A DNA stretch of 64,000 nucleotides from Leptospiraceae bacterium (lineage in GTDB: Bacteria > Spirochaetota > Leptospiria > Leptospirales > Leptonemataceae), in NCBI GenBank assembly GCA_026418015.1, contig JAOACE010000016.1:62001-126000 (forward strand), read 5' to 3'. The notes beneath the pieces are model-generated. The model worked only from the letters and a program-made list of their open reading frames with translations. It had not been told where the DNA came from and made no database searches. How positions within the stretch are numbered: the stretch's first letter is position 1; the number at the start of each line of letters is the position of its first letter. Shown piece after piece: positions 15,386 to 24,011 of the stretch. Made by a program: the position numbers and the translations under genes.

Positions 15386-16231
15386 ATGATAATAAACCAT
15401 AACCTTTCCGCGATTAATTCGCATAGGGTATTAAAATTTCAGAATTGGGAAGTCTCCAAAGATATGGAGAAGCTATCGTCTGGCCTAAGAATTAATAGAG
15501 CAGGTGATGATGCTTCTGGTTTAGCTGTTTCGGAAAAGATGCGAGCTCAAATTAATGGATTACGACAAGCAGAAAGAAATACAGAAGACGGTATGAGCTT
15601 AATCCAAACAACCGAAGGATATTTACAAGAACTTTCGGATATTCTTCAAAGAATTCGTGTATTGGCAGTTCAATCTTCGAATGGTATTTATACACCCGAA
15701 GACAGACAAATGATCCAAGTAGAAGTATCTCAATTAGTGGACGAAATTGATCGTATAGCATCACAAGCAGAGTTTAATAAAATGAGCCTTCTTCAAGGAC
15801 AATTTGCACGAGGCTCAAGAATTACTTCGATGTGGTTTCATATTGGTCCTAATCAGCACCAACGCGAAAGAGTATACATACAAACGATGACAGCTCTTGC
15901 TTTAAACTTAAAAAGAGTAGATGGGAATATTCTAACATTGTCTACACCTGAATTTGCTAACGAAGCAATCGGAACAATTGATAAAGCAATGGAAAAGATT
16001 AACAAACAGAGAGCAGATTTAGGAGCATACTATAATAGATTAGAGCATGCTGCCAAAGGTTTGATGATTGCTTACGAGAATACCCAAGCATCAGAATCTC
16101 GAATACGCGATGCAGATATGGCAGAGACATCTGTTAGTTTTACCAAGAATCAAATTCTTGTTCAGAGTGGAACTGCAATGCTAGCACAAGCTAATGTAAG
16201 ACCTCAATCTGTATTACAATTGTTGCGGTAA
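15386..16231 (+). CDS. flaB1: Flagellin FlaB, periplasmic-filament core protein (copy 1)
   Basis: A 281-aa flagellin with only the conserved N- and C-terminal helical domains (D0/D1) and a short middle, as in spirochaete FlaB proteins. It opens [17 protein letters not shown] and contains [33 protein letters not shown] and the C-terminal [11 protein letters not shown] block. It polymerises into the core of the periplasmic flagellar filament, exported by the type III apparatus without a cleaved signal. The start at 15386 follows AAGGAGGA; an upstream extension lacks flagellin character. It lies 127 bp from flaB2. The numbering of copies here is only by position. Confidence 0.97.
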   Translation: MIINHNLSAINSHRVLKFQNWEVSKDMEKLSSGLRINRAGDDASGLAVSEKMRAQINGLRQAERNTEDGMSLIQTTEGYLQELSDILQRIRVLAVQSSNGIYTPEDRQMIQVEVSQLVDEIDRIASQAEFNKMSLLQGQFARGSRITSMWFHIGPNQHQRERVYIQTMTALALNLKRVDGNILTLSTPEFANEAIGTIDKAMEKINKQRADLGAYYNRLEHAAKGLMIAYENTQASESRIRDADMAETSVSFTKNQILVQSGTAMLAQANVRPQSVLQLLR

Positions 16232-16312
16232 TAATAAATAAAAAAGCGTAAGTGTTCCCATAGATATATATCATATCTTCTTTTTCGTAGATTTACCAGT
16301 TATCTATGAAGG

Positions 16313-16329
16313 AGAGGATATGATCCTCT
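16313..16329 (+). promoter_or_regulatory. flaB2 leader hairpin
   Basis: AGAGGAT (16313-16319) and ATCCTCT (16323-16329) form a perfect 7-bp stem with an ATG loop, 30 bp before the flaB2 start. Several GGA triplets cluster around it (GAAGGAGAGGAT, and GGACAAGGAGAG over the ribosome-binding site at 16342-16352), so it may also be a CsrA-type control region, but with GGA in the stem instead of the loop. Confidence 0.4.
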
Positions 16330-16358
16330 AAACGTAAGCTCGGACAAGGAGAGCAACG

Positions 16359-17204
16359 ATGATTATCAACCACAATATGAGCGCGGTTAATGCTAACCGC
16401 GTCTTAAAGTTTAACGTATGGGAAGTTGACAAATCAATGGAGAAATTGTCCTCTGGCATGAGGATTAATCGTGCTGGGGATGATCCATCTGGTTTGGCTG
16501 TTTCCGAAAAAATGCGTACACAGATAAAGGGCTTACGGCAAGCAGAGCGGAACACAGAAGATGGGATGAGTTTTATTCAGACTACGGAAGGCTATCTACA
16601 GCAGATGTCGGATATTATTCAAAGGATTAGAGTTCTTGCAATACAATCTTCGAACGGTATCTATAGTCCAGAAGATCGGCAGCTTATTCAAGTAGAAGTT
16701 TCTCAGTTAGTGGACGAAATCGATAGAATCGCTTCTCAGGCAGAATTCAATCGATTTGAGCTTTTACTTGGAAGGTTTTCGCGAACATCTCGAACAGGAT
16801 CTATGTGGTTCCATATAGGACCAAATGCAAACCAAAGGGAAAGAGCTTTTATAGCGACGATGACAGCAGTAGCGTTAGGTTTTAAAGATTCTAACGGAAA
16901 GATTGTGACTATCTCTTCTCCATCTAACGCGAATAAAACCATAGAGGTTGCAGATAAAGCTTTACAGAAGTTGATGAAGCAAAGAGCAGATCTTGGGGCT
17001 TATTACAACCGATTGGAAAGTGCAGCAAAAGGTTTGATGGTGGCTTACGAGAATATTCAAGCTTCGGAATCTAGGATTCGCGATACGGATATGGCAGAAG
17101 AGATCGTAAATTTAACGACGAAACAGATCTTAACAGAGACATCTGCCGCAATGCTTGCCCATGCTGGCGCAAGACCAGAAACAGTTCTAAGACTCTTACG
17201 CTAG
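16359..17204 (+). CDS. flaB2: Flagellin FlaB, periplasmic-filament core protein (copy 2)
   Basis: A 281-aa flagellin the same length as copy 1 and collinear with it, again lacking the outer variable domains. The ends ([33 protein letters not shown]) are strongly conserved while the central region (about residues 150-210) differs most, e.g. [18 protein letters not shown] against [18 protein letters not shown]. The ribosome-binding site is AAGGAG. By eye it uses more G/C-ending codons than its neighbours, in line with a highly expressed gene. A strong terminator follows directly. Confidence 0.97.
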   Translation: MIINHNMSAVNANRVLKFNVWEVDKSMEKLSSGMRINRAGDDPSGLAVSEKMRTQIKGLRQAERNTEDGMSFIQTTEGYLQQMSDIIQRIRVLAIQSSNGIYSPEDRQLIQVEVSQLVDEIDRIASQAEFNRFELLLGRFSRTSRTGSMWFHIGPNANQRERAFIATMTAVALGFKDSNGKIVTISSPSNANKTIEVADKALQKLMKQRADLGAYYNRLESAAKGLMVAYENIQASESRIRDTDMAEEIVNLTTKQILTETSAAMLAHAGARPETVLRLLR

Positions 17205-17212
17205 TAACTGGT

Positions 17213-17235
17213 CCCGGCTTATGCCGGGTTTTTTT
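17213..17235 (+). terminator. Rho-independent terminator after flaB2
   Basis: CCCGGC (17213-17218), loop TTAT, GCCGGG (17223-17228) and seven T to 17235: a perfect GC-rich stem with a T-tract, nine bases after the flaB2 stop. It ends the flaB transcript and touches the stop codon of the convergent gltS gene. Confidence 0.93.
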
Positions 17236-18568
17236 ATGCTTTGTATTTATTCTGGAACAAATATGTAATGGTAAAAAAGATTATGCCAAATCCTAAGTAA
17301 ATGAATATCATCGTTAAAAGAGAAAGCTTCCACCAAAAATAACCATTAATGATAATCGTATATATGCCAATTATAGGAATAGAAAATAAATTCATCAATG
17401 CTAATTCTTTTGCAACTGGTGTTTCGAGTTTTGGATCAACAATTTTTAGCAATAATAATCCTGTAGAGGTTGTGCCAGTTACAGTTCCAAAAATGGCTAA
17501 TATCCTTTCCCAGAAATAATTTTTTAATTTGCGTCCTAATAAAACTATCAGCAGTGTTGTTAAAATTCCACCAATTAAGGAAATCAATACAATAGGAATA
17601 AGATATGTCTTAAATATATGGATTTGGATCGATGCAATCGTAGAGACTACTAAAAAATCCACTGCAAAGGAGGTAATTTTTTCTTGAATAAATGGTTCAA
17701 TAAGATAGTCTTTTTTTATCGCTTGTAAGAATTTTCGCACAAGGATCGAGAATGCAATACCAAATAAAAAGAAAAAACCCCATAACATTCTAGAAACATC
17801 GTCTGGTAAAAATTGACTCAATATCCAAAGAAAAATATAAGTAATCAAGATAACCAACCCAACCAAAGAAACCTGAAAAGCTAATGGTTCTAGCGAATTG
17901 GGATGAATCGTATTCTGAATTTTTATGAGTTCTGTTCTGTTGGAGGAATAATAACCTCTTATAAAATCCTCTGTTGGTTTTTTTATGACCCAATTTGCTA
18001 AGGGAACACCAATAAATATACAAAAAAGATAGCCTAAGGTTGCAAACGTTAAACCGATGGATGCCGCGTGATCAAATCCAAATCCTTCCCATACTTTTCC
18101 AAAAGATAATGCTTGGCCTGGACCTTCGTTAAATCCCAATGGGAAAAGAAATCCCACCATAGGATGAATTTCTATTCCTAACGAAATCAGGATAAAAACA
18201 ACCAAACCTCCAACCACTGCTTGTAAAGGAAAGTTGATTCCTTGAATAAAAGCCATCCATAAAGATCCTTTATAAACGGTTAGATGGGATTTATCTTTTT
18301 GTGATGGAGTTAATCCAATCGATATAAAAGAAATATTAAAAAAATGATAAGCAAATGTTTCTAAGATTGATACAACATTTTGATAATCTATTAGATTATA
18401 ATACTTTGTTATATGTAATATGGATAGACCCAAAATTCCACCAATAATAGAAGATGGAATCAAAAAATATTGTATATAAGTGATAGTGCCTCGAAGGATT
18501 ACCCCAACAATCAATAAACACGATAAAAAAGCAAATATTAAAATCGATTCAAAAGAAAATGCAGACAT
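17234..18568 (-). CDS. gltS: Sodium/glutamate symporter GltS
   Basis: A 444-aa inner-membrane protein with about 10-12 helices. The family signature is plain: YFLIPSSIIGGILG near the N-terminus and GFLFPLGFNEGPGQALSFGKVWEGFGFDHAASIGLTFA in the middle (about residues 140-175), with a second conserved region GTVTGTTSTGLLLLKIVDP near residue 365. It takes up glutamate with sodium. It lies 11 bp downstream of the PLP-dependent decarboxylase/lyase gene on the same strand and is probably co-transcribed with it. Confidence 0.92.
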   Translation of the reverse strand: MSAFSFESILIFAFLSCLLIVGVILRGTITYIQYFLIPSSIIGGILGLSILHITKYYNLIDYQNVVSILETFAYHFFNISFISIGLTPSQKDKSHLTVYKGSLWMAFIQGINFPLQAVVGGLVVFILISLGIEIHPMVGFLFPLGFNEGPGQALSFGKVWEGFGFDHAASIGLTFATLGYLFCIFIGVPLANWVIKKPTEDFIRGYYSSNRTELIKIQNTIHPNSLEPLAFQVSLVGLVILITYIFLWILSQFLPDDVSRMLWGFFFLFGIAFSILVRKFLQAIKKDYLIEPFIQEKITSFAVDFLVVSTIASIQIHIFKTYLIPIVLISLIGGILTTLLIVLLGRKLKNYFWERILAIFGTVTGTTSTGLLLLKIVDPKLETPVAKELALMNLFSIPIIGIYTIIINGYFWWKLSLLTMIFIYLGFGIIFFTITYLFQNKYKA

Positions 18569-18579
18569 AATTTATAATT

Positions 18580-20004
18580 TTATCTATAGGTTAAATTTGT
18601 AAATTCTAATAATATTTTTTCTCTTAAAGATGGTTCTAATAGGTTGAGTATTTCGTTAATTGGTGCAAATCGTTTGGGTATTTCTCCAGGTTGAATGTTG
18701 AGAAGTTGAAAGATCTTAAAAATCGTTTCTGTTTTATCAAGTTGATCTATATAAGGCTGAATTTTTTCTATTAGTGTACCAGAGGGAAGTTTTTTCGCTT
18801 TTTCTACTGCGGAAGATAAATCTTTTAGAAATTGGTTGATTCTCTTTACATTAGAGTGATTGATGGATAGATGAATGGATTCTTTTATATTGCCATATCG
18901 AAATACAGGTTGAATGTACCATCCCATAGAATTCATTTCATCAACTATATGGAATATGTTCACAGATTCTGATGTAAATGCAATCAATGGAGTATTACTT
19001 TTTACTACAAGTTTTAAATCCGGATGTTTTTCGATAAATTCTTGGATTTTTAAAATCGCCTTCCATTTTTCTTTTGCAAACTTTAAGTATCCATCTTCGC
19101 CCACAGCAAGAAGAGTAGCAAACGTTGCAGCTAATGGTCCACCGCTTTTGGTACTCTGAATGGTTGTATTGATCATTGTGTAGCCAATCCAATCAGAACA
19201 ACTAAATATTTGGTATTTTCTTAACTCTTTGTTTTTGTAGAGAATTACTGATGCTCCTTTTGGTGCATAAGCATATTTATGAAAGTCCATAGATATGGAT
19301 GTAACACCATCGACAGAAAAATCAAAATTAGAAATATCGATGTGAAGTTTCTTAAAAAATGGAAGAATAAAACCGCCCATGCAAGCATCTACATGAAATA
19401 GAATATTGTGTTTTTGAGCAATTTTCGCCATTTCTTCGATCGGATCAATTACGCCATAAGTATAGGATGGAGCTGAACCAACAATCAAAATAGTATTCGA
19501 AGAAATCTTTTTTTCTAAGTCTTTTAAATCTACTTTAAATTTGTGATCGATGGCTACTGGCTTAATTTTTATGTTAAAATATTGCGAAGCCTTGTGGAAT
19601 GCTGCATGAGCTGTTATAGGTAATAAGATTTCGGGATTTTTTATTTTTGGATTTTTTGATAGAGCATAATCACGAGCAGCTTTGACTGAAAGTAAAATGC
19701 TTTCTGTACCACCACTCGTAAAATTACCACAACAAGAATCATCCCCATTTAGATGCTTTATGGCAAAATCTACGATTTCTTTTTCTAAACTCAGCAGACT
19801 TGGATAAACCGTAAAGTCCAGCCCACTTTTATGATAATATTGTAATAATGCTTTTTCTGCAATATTACGATATTTTTTGCCCGGATCAAAGATGTATCCG
19901 AACAATCTACCATCATTCCAGTTTATATCGTATTTTTCGAAATCCTTTAGCATTTGGAAAATTTTTTCTTTGAATGTTATTAATCCTTTTTTGGGTAGCT
20001 GCAT
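18580..20004 (-). CDS. PLP-dependent sphingosine-1-phosphate-lyase-like enzyme
   Basis: A 474-aa enzyme of PLP fold type I, group II decarboxylase family. The sequence tracks sphingosine-1-phosphate lyase closely: CCGNFTSGGTESILLSVKAARD, PITAHAAFHKASQYFNIKIK, GSAPSYTYGVIDPIEEMAKIA, HVDACMGGFILPFF and GVTSISMDFHKYAYAPKGASV, whose lysine after FH should bind PLP. The enzyme family splits phosphorylated long-chain bases into an aldehyde and phosphoethanolamine. No transmembrane anchor is seen, as in bacterial members. AAGGATG is the ribosome-binding site. An amino-acid decarboxylase role (suggested by gltS next door) is the alternative. Confidence 0.8.
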   Translation of the reverse strand: MQLPKKGLITFKEKIFQMLKDFEKYDINWNDGRLFGYIFDPGKKYRNIAEKALLQYYHKSGLDFTVYPSLLSLEKEIVDFAIKHLNGDDSCCGNFTSGGTESILLSVKAARDYALSKNPKIKNPEILLPITAHAAFHKASQYFNIKIKPVAIDHKFKVDLKDLEKKISSNTILIVGSAPSYTYGVIDPIEEMAKIAQKHNILFHVDACMGGFILPFFKKLHIDISNFDFSVDGVTSISMDFHKYAYAPKGASVILYKNKELRKYQIFSCSDWIGYTMINTTIQSTKSGGPLAATFATLLAVGEDGYLKFAKEKWKAILKIQEFIEKHPDLKLVVKSNTPLIAFTSESVNIFHIVDEMNSMGWYIQPVFRYGNIKESIHLSINHSNVKRINQFLKDLSSAVEKAKKLPSGTLIEKIQPYIDQLDKTETIFKIFQLLNIQPGEIPKRFAPINEILNLLEPSLREKILLEFTNLTYR

Positions 20005-20270
20005 GATTCATCCTTTATCAATAAAACTTAACGATAATGATCAATCTTAAAAAATGTTTAAAATCTTAAAGTTTTTTAAAATTGATATCTATCGAAACCT
20101 TTTTTAATTCTTTAAATTTTTATCAATCAATATTTTTGTAAAAAAGTATTTAACTCGAGTCAATTTTATAATTGAAAAATCCAATAATATAAGAATAATT
20201 TTTATAAAAAAAATATCTTCTCTGTGAATGTATAAAAATTAATAAAAATATTTATAAAATATATATAATA
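20005..20270. other. AT-rich intergenic region without visible gene
   Basis: This stretch separates two leftward genes. It is almost entirely A/T with no open frame, hairpin or RNA motif that I can support. The promoter of the lyase/gltS pair should lie in its left part. Confidence 0.5.
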
Positions 20271-20798
20271 TCAAATAAATTGATCTAAAAAAATGCTAAT
20301 AACTTTTCTTTGTTCATAAAATCCTTTTTTAAAATATGAATAATTATTAACTATGGTGTTATTATCTTGATTTGAGTTGTTAATTAATTCGGCATTTAGT
20401 GTAGGTAAGGGAATTAAAGGTATTATGTCGTATCCTTGGGATTGCATTTCCCAGTCGAGCATGATTCGAATCAATGCACTGATAGAATAACCAATAAAGT
20501 GTCGCATTTCGAAAAGTTTACTCCATAATACTGGATTGATTTTGATTACCTTTTTTTTATATCGCCTTGTCTTTGGCTGATAGTTGGCAGTTTCTGTTTT
20601 TTTTATGGGAGTAATACTGATTAAGTATAAATGATTCAAATATTTATTCACAAGATAATAGATAGCTTCGGAATAATTGTTTCTATGTCTATTTGCTAAT
20701 TCTTTTAAAAAATCAATATGTTGCTGTTCTAAATTTATACAAACTGGATAGTAATATCTTGTTGTGTATTGTTCATGCCTCATATAATAGAAAATCAT
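20271..20798 (-). CDS. DUF1564-like protein of unknown function
   Basis: A 175-aa soluble, basic protein. Two blocks look like the Leptospira-centred DUF1564 family: an N-terminal INLEQQHIDFLKELANRHRN-NYSEAIYYLVNKYL and a central KINPVLWSKLFEMRHFIGYSISALIRIMLDWEM, where a strand is followed by two helices. The pattern also resembles ribbon-helix-helix DNA-binding proteins, so a regulatory role is possible. Two starts are possible (20798, 20783) and neither has a clear ribosome-binding site. The assignment is by eye and moderate. Nothing nearby suggests a function. Confidence 0.55.
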   Translation of the reverse strand: MIFYYMRHEQYTTRYYYPVCINLEQQHIDFLKELANRHRNNYSEAIYYLVNKYLNHLYLISITPIKKTETANYQPKTRRYKKKVIKINPVLWSKLFEMRHFIGYSISALIRIMLDWEMQSQGYDIIPLIPLPTLNAELINNSNQDNNTIVNNYSYFKKGFYEQRKVISIFLDQFI

Positions 20799-20940
20799 CT
20801 TTTTGTAAAATTGTTACAAAAAAATTTTTATGTTTTTTTGAGTTTTTTCTCCAATATTAAAGCTTATGATTTTTGTTTATACCATTGCATTTATGAAAAT
20901 TTTTATTCAGACACGTTATTTCTCGCGAAAATATTGATTC

Positions 20941-21888
20941 TTATTGCAAAAAGTATTGAATTATCTCTTCTTCTGCGCGAAAGTTCTGGGTCGTTTTACC
21001 AATATACCATTCGGGTAAGTATTGAAATCCACCAGGCCAGGTATGTCCACCGTTAAGGATTTTATAAAATCGAACAAAAGATTGATTTTTGCATTTATAA
21101 TGGCTAATTAATGTTTTTGTATCTGAATCTTTTTCCAAAGAAGAGATGAGGGCTTTTTTGTCGCATTCATTCTTATTAAGCCAAAATTGAATTGTTTCTT
21201 CTGCGGATAAGACTTTTCCTCTTTTACGAAAAAGTACTTTGACATCGCCACCATTAAAAGGGACTAATGGATCTTCTGTTCCATGAATCAAGATCATTTT
21301 TAACTTTTTTTTGATGATACAATCGCTTTTTAAATGTTCTGGCATTGTTGCTGCAATAGAGGCAAATCCAGTGATTTCGTTAGAATATTCACAGGCAATG
21401 CGAAAAGACATCATTCCACCATTAGATATGCCAAAGATATAAACATTGTTTTCGTCAATGGGGAAGTGCTTTTTCATATATTCAACCAGGTATTTTATAT
21501 ATCCTGCATCATCTATATTTTCCTGATGAGCTTTGGAATTGGGAACATCTCTACCATCATTCCATTGTTTGTCATATCCTTCGGGGAATAACAAAAAAAA
21601 ACGATATTTTTCTTTTAATTCAATCAATCGTCCTCTGGTGAGTTTGATGTTAGAATCTATACTTCCACCACCATGTAGACTAATCAACAAGGGATAAGTG
21701 CGAATGTTTGGGTTTAGTGAAAAGTTTTCTTTTTCGTAGTTTTCGGGATAAAATAACAAACTTTTTCTTTCTAAGTTTTGATACCGTATATTTAACCAAA
21801 GATAGTTTGGATCATTAATATGCAATCTTCTGTTTGAACAATTTATAAAAATAATCAATAAAATAATATAAATAACTCTATTCCACAT
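20941..21888 (-). CDS. LpqC/PHB-depolymerase-type esterase lipoprotein
   Basis: A 315-aa alpha/beta hydrolase with a lipoprotein signal peptide (ILLIIFINC). Readable catalytic features: oxyanion region LLISLHGGGS, nucleophile elbow FGISNGGM (Ser), acid in HGTEDPLVPF (Asp) and catalytic His in NGGHTWPGG, all in the order and spacing of the poly(3-hydroxybutyrate) depolymerase/feruloyl esterase-like LpqC family. It should act on an ester substrate in the periplasm or at the surface; the substrate is unknown. It overlaps the upstream methyltransferase gene by 11 bp. Confidence 0.85.
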   Translation of the reverse strand: MWNRVIYIILLIIFINCSNRRLHINDPNYLWLNIRYQNLERKSLLFYPENYEKENFSLNPNIRTYPLLISLHGGGSIDSNIKLTRGRLIELKEKYRFFLLFPEGYDKQWNDGRDVPNSKAHQENIDDAGYIKYLVEYMKKHFPIDENNVYIFGISNGGMMSFRIACEYSNEITGFASIAATMPEHLKSDCIIKKKLKMILIHGTEDPLVPFNGGDVKVLFRKRGKVLSAEETIQFWLNKNECDKKALISSLEKDSDTKTLISHYKCKNQSFVRFYKILNGGHTWPGGFQYLPEWYIGKTTQNFRAEEEIIQYFLQ

Positions 21889-23035
21889 ACAACACCAATC
21901 CTTTTAAATATTCTCCTTCTGGATGAAAAATAGAAATTGTATGATCAGGTGCCTGTGTCAAATATTCTTTAATAATAACATTTCTTTTTTCTTCTTTTGC
22001 TGCAAGAAAGATGATTTTACGAAATAGCTCTTTATCAATAAATTGTGAACACGAAAATGTGAATATATGTCCCTGGTGTTTGATTTTTTTTATTGCTAAT
22101 CGGTTTAACCCTACATAACCATGGATTGCTTCTTTTATCTTGGTTTTGGTTTTAACAAATGCAGGTGGATCTACGATCATCAAATCGAAATAATTTTCTT
22201 TTATATTGTTTAGATAATCAAATACATTGGATTGTACTATTTCTGTGTTATCAAATTTAAATTGATTGATTTTTAAATTCTCTTGGATTTGATTCGTAAG
22301 GTTTTGTGCATCTACAAATACAACTTTTTGTGCATTCCCTTTTAGTGCATGTAAACCAAATCCTCCGATATAACAAAAAGCATCCAGAATGATTTTATTA
22401 TGGGAGTATTCTAACAATTTTTTTCGGTTGATTTTTTGATCTAAAAAATATCCTGTCTTTTGGAATTTATCTAACTGGATTTCGAAATGGATTTGATTTT
22501 CTATAAATCGAATTTTATCGATGGTTTTTGGAGATAACCACTGAATATTTTGTTGTTCTTTTAAAAGAATATATTGAATGTTTTTATGGTTTAAAAAATC
22601 TACAAGGATTTTAAGAAAAGTTTCTGATTTTAAATAATCGAATTGAATCACACTTAGGTCGTTATAAATATCGCAGATAACACCAGGAATGCCATCACTT
22701 TCGGAATGAATCAATCGAAATGCATTAGAATCCTCAAAAAGTTTTTTTTTCTTGGTATATAAATGTTCTAATTGTTGGTAAAAATAGTCATTGATATCTT
22801 GAATTTCTGTATTTCCAAAGTAAAAGATTCGAGCAACGATTTGTTGTGGTTTTTCGTAAAAGGCATACCCCACAAATTCTTTTTTAGAATTAAAAATTTT
22901 AACAATGTCGCCATTTTTTAGGGATTGTTGGGATTCTAATTTCTCAACTGCTCCAGAAAAAATCCAACGATGAAAGGAAGATAAAAAATCATCCTTATTT
23001 TTTTTTAGATAGAGATTTCCTTGTATGTTTTTCAT
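21878..23035 (-). CDS. RlmI-like class I SAM-dependent RNA methyltransferase
   Basis: A 385-aa protein with an N-terminal PUA domain (about residues 1-75: FHRWIFSGAVEKLES, NGDIVKIFNSKKEFVGYAFYE), the linker FRLIHSESDGIPGVICDIYND, and a C-terminal Rossmann methyltransferase (LDAFCYIGGFGLHALKGNAQKVVFVDAQ; NVFDYL; FDLMIVDPPAFVKTK). This is the RlmI/YccW layout; E. coli RlmI makes m5C1962 in 23S rRNA. The conserved SCSQF in the last third carries the expected catalytic cysteine. Exact target here is inferred from family only. Confidence 0.88.
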   Translation of the reverse strand: MKNIQGNLYLKKNKDDFLSSFHRWIFSGAVEKLESQQSLKNGDIVKIFNSKKEFVGYAFYEKPQQIVARIFYFGNTEIQDINDYFYQQLEHLYTKKKKLFEDSNAFRLIHSESDGIPGVICDIYNDLSVIQFDYLKSETFLKILVDFLNHKNIQYILLKEQQNIQWLSPKTIDKIRFIENQIHFEIQLDKFQKTGYFLDQKINRKKLLEYSHNKIILDAFCYIGGFGLHALKGNAQKVVFVDAQNLTNQIQENLKINQFKFDNTEIVQSNVFDYLNNIKENYFDLMIVDPPAFVKTKTKIKEAIHGYVGLNRLAIKKIKHQGHIFTFSCSQFIDKELFRKIIFLAAKEEKRNVIIKEYLTQAPDHTISIFHPEGEYLKGLVLYVE

Positions 23036-23113
23036 TTTAATATCCAGAATTTTTCATTAGATGCCGAATTAAATAATAATTTACTTTTAATTATTTTGAA
23101 AAATAATGTAAAT

Positions 23114-23977
23114 ATGTTTGTTATTAAAAACTCTAAAAAATTATTTTTGGTTGCAATACTTTTTATCATCTTTTGCAAAAAAGAATATATTGGTTTTTCT
23201 GAACCCACATTTATCTACGATAGCTATCCACTGAATCCTCCCGAAGAAAAGGCAGATCTTTATTTTTCTTCGGTGCCTTATAAAAACTTTTTAGAACTTG
23301 CTTCGGATTATCAGCCTCTATTGAATCATTTAAATCAAACTCTATCCATAAAGATTCTCTATAAACCGATTGATCAATACTATAAAGTATATGATTTGTT
23401 AAAAAACGAAAAGATCGATATTGCTCTGATTGATCCTTACTATTATAAAAAGCATAAAAATGAATTTGATTTAGAAATATTAGCAGAGTTGGTTTATACA
23501 AATACTTCTAGCAACTATTTTTATCTCGTAAATAGAAATGATCAATTTATCAATAATTTAGGCGATATCAAAAAAAATATTTCTATACTAACGATTTCTT
23601 TCGATAATCCTTATTCTTTTGTGGGTTATCAATTCCCTAATGAATTTTTACAAAGAAATGAATTAAATTTAAAAAGGTTTAAGAATGTTAATTATTCAGG
23701 AAATTTCGAAAGTACTGTACAAGGTATTCTTTCGGGAAATTTCGATTTAGGTTTTGTGGATGCATTAACCTATGAAAAATACAAAGCAACTGCAATAGGT
23801 TTAAAGGTTTTGTATCGTTCAGAACCATTAGAACACTATGTTTTAGTGATAAGAAAAAATTTAGACGAAACTCTTAAAAGAAAAATAAGGAATTCATTGT
23901 TAGAACTTAGTATAAAAAATGATCAGCAAAAAAGTATATTACAATCTATCCACAAAGATTTGATAGGTTTTAGATAA
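23114..23977 (+). CDS. PhnD-like substrate-binding lipoprotein
   Basis: A 287-aa periplasmic binding protein of the phosphate/phosphite/phosphonate (PhnD) type. The ATG at 23114 gives a signal peptide ending FLVAILFIIFC; an upstream extension is not credible. Family features: LYFSSVPYKNFLELASDYQPLLNHLNQTL at the start of the mature domain, then IDIALIDPYYYKKHKNEFD and FESTVQGILSGNFDLGFVDALTYEKY. No ABC permease or ATPase gene is adjacent; instead a chemoreceptor gene begins 34 bp downstream, so it may deliver ligand to that receptor. Confidence 0.85.
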   Translation: MFVIKNSKKLFLVAILFIIFCKKEYIGFSEPTFIYDSYPLNPPEEKADLYFSSVPYKNFLELASDYQPLLNHLNQTLSIKILYKPIDQYYKVYDLLKNEKIDIALIDPYYYKKHKNEFDLEILAELVYTNTSSNYFYLVNRNDQFINNLGDIKKNISILTISFDNPYSFVGYQFPNEFLQRNELNLKRFKNVNYSGNFESTVQGILSGNFDLGFVDALTYEKYKATAIGLKVLYRSEPLEHYVLVIRKNLDETLKRKIRNSLLELSIKNDQQKSILQSIHKDLIGFR

Positions 23978-24011
23978 AAACAATGCTGATTTTTAAGCTT
24001 AGAGGTGTTTT

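Noticed and set aside
20799-20940. A small rightward open frame antisense to the ends of the DUF1564-like and esterase genes
   Set aside because: It runs into the esterase coding region in antisense, has no ribosome-binding site and no recognisable features; the space is best read as intergenic.
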